Both the position numbers and the translations under genes were made by a program. Source: VRUE01 sp963762205 (GTDB lineage Bacteria; Actinomycetota; Thermoleophilia; Solirubrobacterales; 70-9). From it: a DNA stretch of 64,000 nt. The DNA lies in the NCBI GenBank assembly GCA_963762205.1, contig CAVXJZ010000002.1, positions 372,001-436,000 of the forward strand. The letters run 5' to 3'. The notes under the pieces were generated by a model. That model was not told the DNA's origin. It saw nothing but the letters and a program-made list of their open reading frames with translations, and made no database searches. Below are positions 35,683 to 44,413 of this stretch, one piece after another; positions within the stretch are counted from its first letter, which is position 1; every line of letters begins with the position of its first letter.

Positions 35683-36357
35683 ATGTTTTTGCGTCCCAAG
35701 CTGACCTACGCCAACGTGACGGCAACGCTTGCCCTGATCATCGCGGCCGGCGGTGCAAGCGCCTTCGCGGCCACGCAGCTGGCGAAGAACAGCGTTGGGG
35801 CGAGGCAGCTGAAAAGGAACGCGGTCAGGACGGCAAAAATCAGGCGGGGGGCAGTGACCACCAACAGGATCAAGGCCAATGCGGTAACGGGTGCCAAGAT
35901 CCGCGACAACACACTGACCAACAAAGACATTGCCGTGGACACGCTGGGTCAGATTCAGTCGGCAGCGAACGCGGAGACGGTCGGCGGCCAGTCCGTTGTG
36001 AAGTTCTTCCGCAGTATCGCACCCGACGCACCGCAGGAAACCGTGCTCGATTTCGGCGGCGTGCGACTGACCGGTGGCTGTAGCGGGGGGCTCACGGACC
36101 TCCTGGCCGCAAACAGCTCCGCGGAAACGGCGGCCTTCGCGTTCCACGGAGTCGCGGCCGGAGACACGGCGACCAGCGCGTTTGCGTCCCCTCAGGCAGG
36201 CGACATGGATTTGACCGATCTACTCCACTTTGCCGGCTCCGGGACCCTCAATTCCGCTTTCACGGGCGGTCGCATCACCACCGTCCACTTCAGCTACGTC
36301 AGCAGCAACTTCGGCGCTCCGGGCTGCCTGGTCTTCGGCCATGCGCTGACCGGCTGA
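35683..36357 (+). CDS. Secreted protein with Thermoleophilia-type 'ATQLxKNSVG' N-terminus
   Basis: The 224-residue protein starts at ATG 35683 after a TGGAGG ribosome-binding site. It opens PKLTYANVTATLALIIAAGG, a hydrophobic signal or anchor, then FAATQLAKNSVGARQLKRNAV and a run of short repeats (AVTTNRIKANAVTGAKIRDNTLTNKDI) predicting a stalk-like beta structure. The C-terminal 120 residues (GGQSVVKFFRSIAP, GCLVFGHALTG) have no recognised domain. The N-terminal pattern recurs at 37743 and appears in many Solirubrobacterales proteins of unknown function. Confidence 0.75.
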   Translation: MFLRPKLTYANVTATLALIIAAGGASAFAATQLAKNSVGARQLKRNAVRTAKIRRGAVTTNRIKANAVTGAKIRDNTLTNKDIAVDTLGQIQSAANAETVGGQSVVKFFRSIAPDAPQETVLDFGGVRLTGGCSGGLTDLLAANSSAETAAFAFHGVAAGDTATSAFASPQAGDMDLTDLLHFAGSGTLNSAFTGGRITTVHFSYVSSNFGAPGCLVFGHALTG

Positions 36358-36521
36358 GGATTGAGGAATCAAGCTGTCGCGGCCCCGGCTGCCCGGTGCT
36401 TTCGGCGCCACTCGGGTCAGAGGACTAGCCGAGTTGCCCGAAAAGCCACTGCCGACGCAAAAGACGACCGGCCGCGATCGCTCGCGGCCGGTCGTCGGCG
36501 CCACGGTCCGTTCAGGCGGCC

Positions 36522-37394
36522 CTACTTGCTTCCGACCAGTCCGGACTTGCAGTGGTTCGAGTGCCGAACCAGCAGCCGGTCGAAGAAGACGGCCGAGTCG
36601 TACTGGCGGTCCCCCTGGTCGAACAGCGACAGGTAGAGCAGCTGGTAACCCGGCTTGACGGGCGTCGAGGCCCGCAGCTTGCCGGTGGCCGCGTCGTAGG
36701 TCGTGCCCTTCGCGGCGGCTCGTGACACCTTGGCGACTCCGGTGCCGTTGACGCTGACGTAGTCGCGCCCGCGCCGGGTCGTCGCGAAGTTGCGCGGCGC
36801 CTTGATCGTCGGGCGCCGGTTGTCGGAGGCGCTCCACTTCGGCGCATGTCCGACTTCGGCGATGAACGCGTCGTTGAATTCGGTGCCGACCCACTCCGGG
36901 TACTCCTCGGAGAGGAACTTGAAGCGGAACGAGAGGCAGTTGGCGCCGTTCGGCACCTTCAACCGGATCCGCATGATGGTCACGTCCCTGGCGCCGCGGG
37001 TCTTCACGCCGCCGTCCCTGCAACCGGTGGCGGTCCCGTGGTTCTTGCGGAGCGCGAAGTGGGCGCAGCCCGTCGAGAGGATCGCGAAGGACTCGCCCCT
37101 GCGGGGAAATCCGGCGATGTGCCTGCGCGATCTCGCAACGGGATCGTGCCCGGGCGGGACGGAGACGAACTTGGCCCGCACGAGCCGCTCGTCGTTGCCC
37201 TCGAAGATCGAGCGGGCCAGGTTGGTCGCGCCCTCATCGGAGCGCTTGACCGGCTTGATCGGCGAGTGGTTCTTGCCGGCGATGGCGGCGGCGCCGAGGC
37301 CGACGAGCAGGATTCCGATTGAGGCGACGATTGTGAGCAGCGCCCCCCTGAATCCCCTCGGGGCTCGCGGCAGACGAGGCTCAGCATCTTTCAT
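36522..37394 (-). CDS. Choice-of-anchor L domain surface protein
   Basis: The 290-residue protein starts at ATG 37394, preceded by AAAGGA. A single hydrophobic segment near the N-terminus (GALLTIVASIGILLVGLGAAAIAG) acts as signal anchor. The stretch LSFRFKFLSEEYPEWVGTEFNDAFIAEV is the choice-of-anchor L signature; it is preceded by ATNLARSIFEGNDERLVRAKFV and followed by a jelly-roll-like region ending LFDQGDRQYDSAVFFDRLLV. It is predicted to be outside the cell. The ligand is unknown. A longer frame upstream (to 37505) has no signal peptide logic. Confidence 0.8.
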   Translation of the reverse strand: MKDAEPRLPRAPRGFRGALLTIVASIGILLVGLGAAAIAGKNHSPIKPVKRSDEGATNLARSIFEGNDERLVRAKFVSVPPGHDPVARSRRHIAGFPRRGESFAILSTGCAHFALRKNHGTATGCRDGGVKTRGARDVTIMRIRLKVPNGANCLSFRFKFLSEEYPEWVGTEFNDAFIAEVGHAPKWSASDNRRPTIKAPRNFATTRRGRDYVSVNGTGVAKVSRAAAKGTTYDAATGKLRASTPVKPGYQLLYLSLFDQGDRQYDSAVFFDRLLVRHSNHCKSGLVGSK

Positions 37395-37742
37395 GGTTCC
37401 TTTCACGGCCCTGCCGGCAGCGGCAAACACGCGCAGCCGATCGTTTGGGCCTGTGATCGTGATCAGGTTTGAGTCGCGTCGCGCCGACACTCGGCGCGCG
37501 AACACTTGGACTCTCGGCCACTACCCACCCTGCAGGCGAACAAACCTGTCGGTTCAGCTCCCGAACAACAGGGTCCGGCCTGCCGAGGGCGCTCTACGAG
37601 CGCTAACAGGCGCTAGAGCTCGGTCGCCGCCGGTAGGGCACATCGGGCCTTGACCCTCGCCCCCTCTCCGCTAGCCTCGGTGCGAGGGCCTCCGCCCTCC
37701 GTATCGGGCGAGGCTGAATCCGCCAACCCCGCGGAGGCCAAG
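37395..37742. other. Divergent intergenic region
   Basis: This 348-bp gap separates two divergently transcribed surface-protein genes and must contain both promoters. A weak palindromic string GTGATCGTGATCAG lies near 37452, and a GGAGG ribosome-binding site precedes the gene at 37743. No gene or repeat is evident. Confidence 0.5.
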
Positions 37743-38426
37743 ATGCCCAAGCGCCTGCACCCCGAATTCACGTTTGCCAACGTCGTCGCCTGCCTGGCGC
37801 TCTTCGTCGCGCTCGGCAGCGGCGCCTATGCCGCGACCCAGCTGCCGAAGAACAGCGTCGGCCCCCGGCAGCTGAGGAAGAACGCCGTCAACCAGAAGAA
37901 AATCAGGAAGAACGCGGTCTCGACGGCGAAGATCGTCAACCAGGCGGTGACGGCGACCAAGGTCAGGGACGGGACCCTCACCGGCAAGCAGATCGACGCC
38001 TCGACCCTCGGCACGGTGCCGACCGCGCAGACCGCCGCCACGGCGGCCGTCGCGGACCTGGCCGGCTCGCTCGCCCCGGCGGAGGCCTGGCATGAGGTGG
38101 GGCAGCCGGGGGAGCCTCCGTTCGGGGTCGGATGGGTGAACGTCCAGACGAAAAAACCGCCGCAGCCGGAGACGGTCGCCTTCTACAAGGACCGCGGCGG
38201 CGTGGTCCACCTCAAGGGCATCGCCGGTCTCGGCGCCCCGGACACGGTGATCTTTCAGCTGCCCGGCGGCTACCGACCGGCCAGCGGCAGGTTCGTCTCA
38301 CCCGAAACAGGCCTGGTCAGCGTCTACGGATCCGACAGCCAGGTTCTCGGACGGGACGGTGCGGTCATATCAAGGGACGGTGGCCTGACCAGCCTCGACG
38401 GAATCACCTTCCGGGCAGAATCCTGA
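37743..38426 (+). CDS. Secreted protein with 'ATQLPKNSVG' N-terminus, second copy
   Basis: The 227-residue protein starts at ATG 37743 after GGAGGCCAAG. It begins FTFANVVACLALFVALGSGAYA, then ATQLPKNSVGPRQLRKNAV and repeats of the NAVSTAKIVNQAVTATKVRD type. The C-terminal half (AFYKDRGGVVHLKGI, IFQLPGGYRPASG) looks like a small beta-sandwich, perhaps carbohydrate- or collar-like, but I do not recognise the family. It shares the N-terminal half with the protein at 35683, so the two are a family expansion with different C-terminal domains. Confidence 0.75.
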   Translation: MPKRLHPEFTFANVVACLALFVALGSGAYAATQLPKNSVGPRQLRKNAVNQKKIRKNAVSTAKIVNQAVTATKVRDGTLTGKQIDASTLGTVPTAQTAATAAVADLAGSLAPAEAWHEVGQPGEPPFGVGWVNVQTKKPPQPETVAFYKDRGGVVHLKGIAGLGAPDTVIFQLPGGYRPASGRFVSPETGLVSVYGSDSQVLGRDGAVISRDGGLTSLDGITFRAES

Positions 38427-38461
38427 GGGCCTGCGGTCTGTCGTGGACGCTGGTCGGCGGT

Positions 38462-38800
38462 TCAGCACTGCCAGGGACCGATGCCGGTCACCGGGACCCG
38501 GTTCGAGCGGGGTTTTAGCGAGAGGCGAATCAGGCGGCTGCAGACGAAGGTCCCCTGAGCGTCCGTCCTGCGGCGGTCGAAGATCCGGCAGAGCACGACG
38601 TGGCGGCCCTGGCGGCGGCAGTTCATGACGCCGTGCCTGGTGCAGCTCATGTCGTGCGAGCAGGTCTTGGCCGAAAAGGAGGTCGCCCGGTCCTTGGCGC
38701 GGCTGATCGTCAGCTTGCCGGCGGCCGGAGCGAGGGAGACGACGAGCGCGAAGGCAATCAGCATCGCAATCGCTCCGCGAAGCGTCCGGGACAGGGTCAT
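38462..38800 (-). CDS. Small secreted cysteine-rich protein
   Basis: The 112-residue protein starts with a signal peptide (IAMLIAFALVVSLAPAAG). The mature part of about 85 residues has six cysteines (CSHDMSCTRHGVMNC, VVLCRIF, FVCSRL and a C-terminal WQC), an even number that suggests three disulfides outside the cell. It is strongly basic. Its ATG overlaps the stop of the gene at 38797 by 4 nt, so the two are cotranslated and may act together. No family recognised. Confidence 0.65.
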   Translation of the reverse strand: MTLSRTLRGAIAMLIAFALVVSLAPAAGKLTISRAKDRATSFSAKTCSHDMSCTRHGVMNCRRQGRHVVLCRIFDRRRTDAQGTFVCSRLIRLSLKPRSNRVPVTGIGPWQC

Positions 38801-39780
38801 CGACGCAATCTGAGTCTGGGAATCGGCGGCTTCGCCACGTAGGTCTCCCCCGTCTCGAGGGTGAACGACTTACGCTTGACGAAGTCGCGAACCCAGACGG
38901 TCCCTTCGCCGACCTTGAACAGGGTCGAGCCATCGCAGCGATCGACCACCAACCAGGTCGTGCCCCGGACCGTCGCCGCGCCGTGGCTGCCGGCGGTCTT
39001 GAAGCTCCCCTTGCCACTCCCCCACAGCCTGCGCCCACCGCCCCGCTTTCTCCGCAGCACTCTGACCCGCTTCTTCCCCGAGGACCTCTTGCGCTCGCAC
39101 ATCCGCCGCCCGACGAGCTTCATCACCACGTCCTGGTCGTCGCCGATCTCCTGGGAGACGACGAAGACGCCGCCCCAGAAGTGGCCGGACTGGAGGTCGC
39201 CGGAGGCGCCTTTCGACGCGGTCAGGCTCACAGTTCCGCGGCGGGTGTTGACCAGGCAGCCGACTGGGATCTGCTTGAAGCCGCTCAGCTTCGAGTAGGA
39301 GTCTTCTCCCGGACACTGCAGCTCCACCGTGCCGCCGGCGGGTTCGACGTTGAAACTGACCCCGGCGATCGGCGGCGGAGGGCCCGTGTACACGGGCGGG
39401 GGGCCCGTGTAGACGGGCGCGGGGGTCGTGTAGACGTTGAAGGCGGCCCCGGCAGGGGTCGGGTCTGTGTTGCCGGCCTGGTCCGTGGCGCGGACCTCGA
39501 AGCTGTGCGGGCCGTCGGCGAGGCCGGTGTAGGTCTGCGGGGAGTCGCAGGCACTCCAGTCCTCCTCGGCGACGGAGTCGAGGCGGCACTGGAAGGTGCC
39601 CGCCTCCGAGGAGATGAAGGTGAAGGTGGCCGAGTTGCCGGCGATCGGGGCGCTCGGGCCGGAGGTGATCGTCGTCTGCGGCGCCTGCGTGTCGGGGATC
39701 AACGCCGACGCCGAAGCCGCCAGGGAGCCGAACGCAAGAACCGCGAATAGGAACACCCCGATCGACTTTCCCTGACTCAA
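38797..39780 (-). CDS. Secreted protein with Ig-like domain and proline-rich linker
   Basis: The 327-residue protein has a signal peptide (IGVFLFAVLAFGSLAASASA). Residues about 30-115 match bacterial Ig-like repeats seen in Thermoleophilia proteins (QTTITSGPSAPIAGNSATFTF, FQCRLDS, GPHSFEVRATDQAGN). A linker with repeated VYTGPPP follows, then a C-terminal domain of about 190 residues with CLVNTRRGTVSLTASKG, SGHFWGGVFVVSQ and TTWLVVDRCDGSTLFKVGEGTVWVRD. The latter resembles the FecR-like module in cell-surface proteins of this group, but the assignment is loose. It is transcribed with the small Cys-rich gene downstream. Confidence 0.7.
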   Translation of the reverse strand: MSQGKSIGVFLFAVLAFGSLAASASALIPDTQAPQTTITSGPSAPIAGNSATFTFISSEAGTFQCRLDSVAEEDWSACDSPQTYTGLADGPHSFEVRATDQAGNTDPTPAGAAFNVYTTPAPVYTGPPPVYTGPPPPIAGVSFNVEPAGGTVELQCPGEDSYSKLSGFKQIPVGCLVNTRRGTVSLTASKGASGDLQSGHFWGGVFVVSQEIGDDQDVVMKLVGRRMCERKRSSGKKRVRVLRRKRGGGRRLWGSGKGSFKTAGSHGAATVRGTTWLVVDRCDGSTLFKVGEGTVWVRDFVKRKSFTLETGETYVAKPPIPRLRLRR

Positions 39781-39820
39781 GAACGGAAAATCCTAGCCGG
39801 TCGAATCCGAAATCACAATC

Positions 39821-39852
39821 GCGCTCCGGCCGGCGGAGGCAAACCGGAGCGC
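39821..39852 (-). terminator. Hairpin terminator candidate after the alpha/beta hydrolase gene
   Basis: GCGCTCCGG (39821-39829) and CCGGAGCGC (39844-39852) form a perfect 9-bp stem with a 14-nt loop overlapping the hydrolase stop. On the minus strand it is followed by an AT-richer tract, GATTGTGATTT, rather than a pure T-run. Confidence 0.5.
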
Positions 39853-40742
39853 TACCCGGCGGCGACCGGCTCGGCGAGGAACTCGCGGGCGCGCTCGGCG
39901 ACCAGCTCGGGGCGCTCCTCGGCGATGAAGTGGCCGCAGTCGGGGACCAGCTCGACGCGCATCTCGTCGGCGTGGCGCTCGTAGCCGTCGAGCAGCTCCG
40001 GCCGCAGGGCGAAGTCGTCGGCGCCGAAGAGGAGCAGGGTCGGGACCTCGAGGCGCTGCTCCATGTATCGCCCTTTGGCGATCGAGGGCGCCTCGCGCAG
40101 GTTGAAGACGCGGTAGAGCTGCACCCCGGCCCGCGCCCGCGGTGGCTCACGCAGCTTGTCGGCGAAGACGCTCAGCGTCGCCTCGTCCCAGACGTCCTTG
40201 TTCCGGGAGGCGCCGACGATCAGCCTGCGGACGAAGCGGCCGCCCGTGTGCAGGCGGTAGCCGAGGCCCGGAGAGAGGATCAGCTGCTGGTACCAGAAGC
40301 GCCACATATGGGGAAGGAAATCGCGCAACTCGATCCAGGGATGGAGGATGTTCAGCGCCAGGTAGCGGCTGAAGCGCTCGGGTGCGCGAATCGCCAGCAG
40401 GAAGCCGATCCAGCCGCCCCAGTCGTGGCCGACCAGCTTGACCCGCTCGAGCCCGAGCTCGTCGAGGACGGCGAGCACGTCGTCGGCCATGTTCTCCTTC
40501 TCGTAGCCGTCGGCGGGCGCCTCCGACCAGCCGAAGCCGCGCAGGTCCATCGCCAGGACCCGGTGCCCGGAGTCGGCCAGCGCCGGCATCAGGTGGCGCC
40601 ACTCGAACCAGTTCTGCGGCCACCCGTGCAGGCAGAGGACGACGTCGTCGCCCTCCCCCGCTTCGGCGACGTGGAATTCGAGGCCGCGGGCCCGCACCCA
40701 CCTGTGGGTGACGCCCTCGACCTCGGGAAGCTCGACGATCAC
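39852..40742 (-). CDS. Alpha/beta hydrolase (epoxide hydrolase/haloalkane dehalogenase-like)
   Basis: The 296-residue protein has the alpha/beta hydrolase core: oxyanion region LCLHGWPQNWFEWR, nucleophile elbow VGHDWGGW with Asp as nucleophile, acid residue in LLFGADDFALRP, and the catalytic His in PDCGHFIAEERPE. HGWP together with an Asp nucleophile in GHDWGG is the pattern of epoxide hydrolases and related dehalogenases. The lid region (residues about 140-210) should define the substrate and is not informative to me. ATG 40742 is supported by the compact start MIVELPEVEGVTHRWV. Confidence 0.88.
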   Translation of the reverse strand: MIVELPEVEGVTHRWVRARGLEFHVAEAGEGDDVVLCLHGWPQNWFEWRHLMPALADSGHRVLAMDLRGFGWSEAPADGYEKENMADDVLAVLDELGLERVKLVGHDWGGWIGFLLAIRAPERFSRYLALNILHPWIELRDFLPHMWRFWYQQLILSPGLGYRLHTGGRFVRRLIVGASRNKDVWDEATLSVFADKLREPPRARAGVQLYRVFNLREAPSIAKGRYMEQRLEVPTLLLFGADDFALRPELLDGYERHADEMRVELVPDCGHFIAEERPELVAERAREFLAEPVAAG

Positions 40743-40767
40743 AGCGGCAGGCTAGCCGAGCGCGACT

Positions 40768-42060
40768 TCAGAGCGTGGCGCCGACGCCGGAACGGCGAAA
40801 GTCGTGGACGACTTCCTCCATCGTCTCGGGATTGCAGGGAACCTTCTCCGGCCACGGCCTGACCGGTTGCTCGCTGAGCGTCTTCAGGCCGTTGCCGCTG
40901 ATCACGATGACGACGGTGTCGTCGCGGCCGATCGTCCCCTGCTGAGCGAGCTTCATCGTCGCCGCCAGGGTCGTTCCGCCGGCGGGCTCGGTGAGCACGC
41001 CCTCGGTGGCGGCGAGCAGCTCCATCGCGGTGATGATCTCGCCGTCGGGGACGGCGGCCGCCGAGCCGCCGCGGCTGCGCACGGCGTCGACGACCAGCGG
41101 GCCGTCGCCGGGGGCGCCGATCGCCAGCGACTGGGCGAGCGTTTCGGGAACCTGGTGGACGATCTCGGCGCTGTTCTCGACGATCGCGGTCGAGATCGGC
41201 GAACAGCCCGTCGGCTGGCCGACGTGGAGCCTGGTCCGCGCCGTCTGCGCGAGGCCGACGGTCTCCATCTCGTTCAGCCCCTTGTGCACCCGCGAGGAGA
41301 GCGTCCCTCCCGCGGCCGGCATCACGATGTGGTCGGGCGCCTCCCAGTCGAGCTGCTCGACCACCTCGAAGGCGAGCGTCTTCGCGCCCTCCGAGTAGAA
41401 CGGCCGCAGGGTGATGTTGGCGAACTGCAGGCCGCTCGCTTCGGCCAGCTCGCGGCAGGCGCGGTTGGCCTCGTCGTAGTTGCCGTCGAGCTGGCAGACC
41501 TCGGCGCCGAGCGCCCGGCAGCCGCGGGCCTTGGCGCGCTCGAGGTTCGCCGGGTAGAAGATGTAGGGCGTCAGGCCCGCCTTGTTGCCGAGCGCCGCGG
41601 TCGCGGTGCCGACGTTGCCGGTCGAGACGCAGCCGATCTCGGTGCAGCCCAGCTCCAGCGCCCGGGCGACGGCCATGCTCACCACCCGGTCCTTGTAGGA
41701 GAGCGAGGGGCGGTTGGTCGAGTCGTCCTTGACGAAGAGGTTCGGCAGGCCGAGCTCGGCGCCGAGGCGCTCGGCCCGGATCAGCGGGGTCTGGCCGGAG
41801 AAGAGGCCGACCCGCTCCGAGGCGCGCAGGTCCTGGATCGGAAGCAGCTCCTCATAGCGCCAGATGTTGAGCGGGCGCCCCTCGGGCCCCAGGCCGGCGA
41901 TGCGCTCGCCCGCGAGCTCGTAGTCGTAGGCGACGTCGAGGCCCTTGTCGCACTTCGGACAGCGGAAGGCCGTGTCGAGGAGCGGGGCGCGGTGCCCGCA
42001 ATCGGGGCAGACCAACTCCGTCGCGCAGGAGCGGGTTCGCTGGTCGGCCGGCAGGCTCAT
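40768..42060 (-). CDS. thrC: Threonine synthase
   Basis: The 430-residue PLP enzyme starts at ATG 42060. An N-terminal zinc-ribbon pair (CPDCGH, CPKCDKG) precedes the fold-type II core with the PLP lysine in NRPSLSYKDRVVSMAV, CVSTGNVGTATAALGNKAG and AAGGTLSSRVHKGLNEM. It converts O-phosphohomoserine to threonine. Its ATG overlaps the stop of a 32-codon frame by 4 nt, and leuS lies just upstream, so the three are probably cotranscribed. Confidence 0.93.
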   Translation of the reverse strand: MSLPADQRTRSCATELVCPDCGHRAPLLDTAFRCPKCDKGLDVAYDYELAGERIAGLGPEGRPLNIWRYEELLPIQDLRASERVGLFSGQTPLIRAERLGAELGLPNLFVKDDSTNRPSLSYKDRVVSMAVARALELGCTEIGCVSTGNVGTATAALGNKAGLTPYIFYPANLERAKARGCRALGAEVCQLDGNYDEANRACRELAEASGLQFANITLRPFYSEGAKTLAFEVVEQLDWEAPDHIVMPAAGGTLSSRVHKGLNEMETVGLAQTARTRLHVGQPTGCSPISTAIVENSAEIVHQVPETLAQSLAIGAPGDGPLVVDAVRSRGGSAAAVPDGEIITAMELLAATEGVLTEPAGGTTLAATMKLAQQGTIGRDDTVVIVISGNGLKTLSEQPVRPWPEKVPCNPETMEEVVHDFRRSGVGATL

Positions 42061-42155
42061 CGCGCCGAGCAGCTCCGGTTTCGCGAGGGCAGGCCGCCGG
42101 CCTTGGCGAACCGCATCCTCCGCTTGTCGAGATTTCCCCTCTGCAGCTCGAACAT
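42057..42155 (-). CDS. Small ORF between leuS and thrC, possible coupled leader peptide
   Basis: ATG 42155 opens 32 codons (MFELQRGNLDKRRMRFAKAG...) whose stop TGA overlaps the thrC ATG (ATGA). A TATCCT box lies 9 nt upstream of its ATG, so the transcript could be leaderless. The peptide is basic and shows no run of Thr or Ile codons, so classical attenuation is not supported. It could couple thrC translation to upstream reading; it could also be chance. Confidence 0.35.
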   Translation of the reverse strand: MFELQRGNLDKRRMRFAKAGGLPSRNRSCSAR

Positions 42156-42162
42156 CGACGGC

Positions 42163-44362
42163 TCAGGATAGCGCCTCGGCCAGCTGAGGCCAACGGCCCA
42201 GCAGCTCGACATCGTCCTCCCGTCCGGCCTCGATCAGCAGCGCCTCGGAGAAGTGGGGGGCAAACGGCGCCAGCACCCGGGCGAGCAGGACGAGGGCGTC
42301 GGCGAGCGCCTCGGCGTCCGCCCTGCTCAGCCGCCCGCGGCGCTTGACGACCCGCTTCTCGTAGTCCTGGATGCGCTCGAAGAGCCGGGTGACGTTGCGC
42401 ACGGCCTTGTGCATCTGCAGCTCGTCGAGGTCGTCGGTGATCCGCGCGACCCCGTTGTCGCACCATTTGACCAGCCGCTCGCGCATGAAGCCGGTGTCGC
42501 CTTCGGCCTCCTCGTCCACCGGCGCCGACTCGGCCGCGGCGAAGCGCTCGAGCCCGTAGTCCCAGAGGTTGTTGAGGAAGCGGCCGGCGAATCGCATCGC
42601 GCCGTCGTTCCAGTTCAGGGTCTTCGCCGGACCGGCGGCGTAGAGGATCGCTAGCCGGACCGTGTCGGCCCCGTAGCGGCCGACCAGCTCGTCGGGGTCG
42701 ACGACGTTGCCCAGGTGCTTGCTCATCTTGCGCCCGTCGGCGACCACCATCTCGTGGAAGAGGCAGCCGGCGAACGGCTCGCCGTCCTCGAGGAAGGCGA
42801 AGGGCCCGATGTCGCGCAGCGCCTTGGTCACGGCGCGCTGATCGAAGACGAAGCTGCCGCTGTCGTTGCCGGCGACGAGCCGCTCCGAGGGCAGCCAGCG
42901 CCGCAGGTCGGGATGGCTGAACATCTGCTCCGCCCGCCCGTCCGGCGGGACCGCCGCCGGCACCCAGAGCCAGAGCGCGTCGAAGTGGCAGTCGAGCGTG
43001 TCGGTCTCGCGCCTGGCCGCCCCGCCGCAGCGCGGGCAGTCGACGTCGACGAAGTCGGGGCGCTCGGCGAGCGGGTTGCCCTCCCCGGTCGGCTCGATGT
43101 CGCGGGGCAGGACGACCGGCAGCTCCTCGACGGGCACCGGCACGGGGCCGCAGGCCTCGCAGTCGACGATCGGGATCGGCGTGCCCCAGTAGCGCTGGCG
43201 GCCGATCGAGAAGTCCGATGCGCGGTAGCGCCTCGCCTCGCGGGCCGGCGGCGCGCCGTCGCCGGCAGCGGCCACCTCGCCGGCCTCGACCAGCGCCGGG
43301 ACGCGCGCTGCGATCGCCTCGTCGGCCTCGTCGACGGACGGGATCCCCAGAACCGCGGTCGGCCCGTAGCGGGCATCGACGATCGGCGAGACGAGCACCG
43401 GCAGCTCGCCTCCCCCGGCCCGAGGGTGAGGACGGCGCCGGTCTCGATCAGCGGCACGGCCGAGGCGTCGCGCGCGCTGCGCTCCCAGCCGCCGGAGCGC
43501 AGCTCGTCGAGCTTGCGCCCGGGCCTCCGACTCGCCGACCCAGCGCTCGACCTCGGGGTGGCGAGGCGAGGCGAGCACGAAGCGGGCGGCGCCGACGTCG
43601 TCGCGGTGCGGAGTGAAGACGGTGACCTCTCCCCCGCCGGGCTCGCTCAGCTCGAGCTCGACGCCGTCGGTGCGGCCGAGGATGTAGCGCTGGGTCTTCA
43701 GCGAGAGCTCGTCCCACTTCTCGAAGCGCTCGAGGTTGAGCGTCGTTCTCCTCGAGGAAGGGGACGACGCGCAGGAACCAGGTCGGGCGGCGGATCAGGC
43801 GCACCGGGTTGTGACAGCGCCAGCAGCGCCCGTCCTCGACCTGGAGCGCCGCGAGCGTCGTCCGGCAGCTGTCGCACCAGTCGACGGTGGCGTCGTCGCG
43901 GTAGATCAGGCCCGCCTCGAGCAGGGTGACGAAGAGCCACTGGGACCAGCGGTACTGGCTCTCGTCGGAGCTGTAGAAGACGCGGTCGTAGTCGAAGGAG
44001 TAGCCGAGCCGCTTCATCTGCTCGAGCATCCGCTCGCCGCTCTCGACCACCCAGTCCGCCGGCCGCACCCCACGGTCGATCGCCGCCATCTCGGCGGGCA
44101 GGCCGAAGGCGTCGAAACCGAAGCCGAGCAGCACCGCGTCCCCGCGGGCCCGCCGGTAGCGAGCGTAGGCGTCGCCGATCGAGTAGTCGCGGACGTGGCC
44201 CATGTGCAGGTTGCCCGAGGTGAACGGGCTCGAGGGCTTGACGTAGACCGCCTCGCGCCCCTCCTCGGGATCGGGGGTCGCGTAGGCGCCCGCCTGCTCC
44301 CAGGCCGCCTGCCTGGCGGGCTCGATCGCCGCAGGGTCGTATTTCGGCCGCGTCTCGCTCAT
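42163..44362 (-). CDS. leuS: Leucyl-tRNA synthetase-like class I aaRS with degenerate editing motifs (frameshifted)
   Basis: Reassembled across shifts near 43743, 43520 and 43410, the protein is about 733 residues, shorter than typical bacterial LeuRS. HMGH (residues 53-56, in TSGNLHMGHVRDYSIGD) is the HIGH motif; zinc-type CxxC pairs appear in DWCDSCRTT and CWRCHNP. The KMSKS motif reads KMSKHLGN. In the CP1 region VFTPHRDDVGAARF stands where editing LeuRS has a TTRPDT-type motif, and TAVLGIPSVDEAD replaces the HDxRD motif. Catalysis looks plausible but post-transfer editing looks lost. It may be a secondary LeuRS or a lineage variant. Confidence 0.8.
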
Positions 44363-44413
44363 CGCCTCAGTCTTCCAAAGAGGCCAAGCGCCACCGCCCG
44401 GCCCGCGGCTAGG

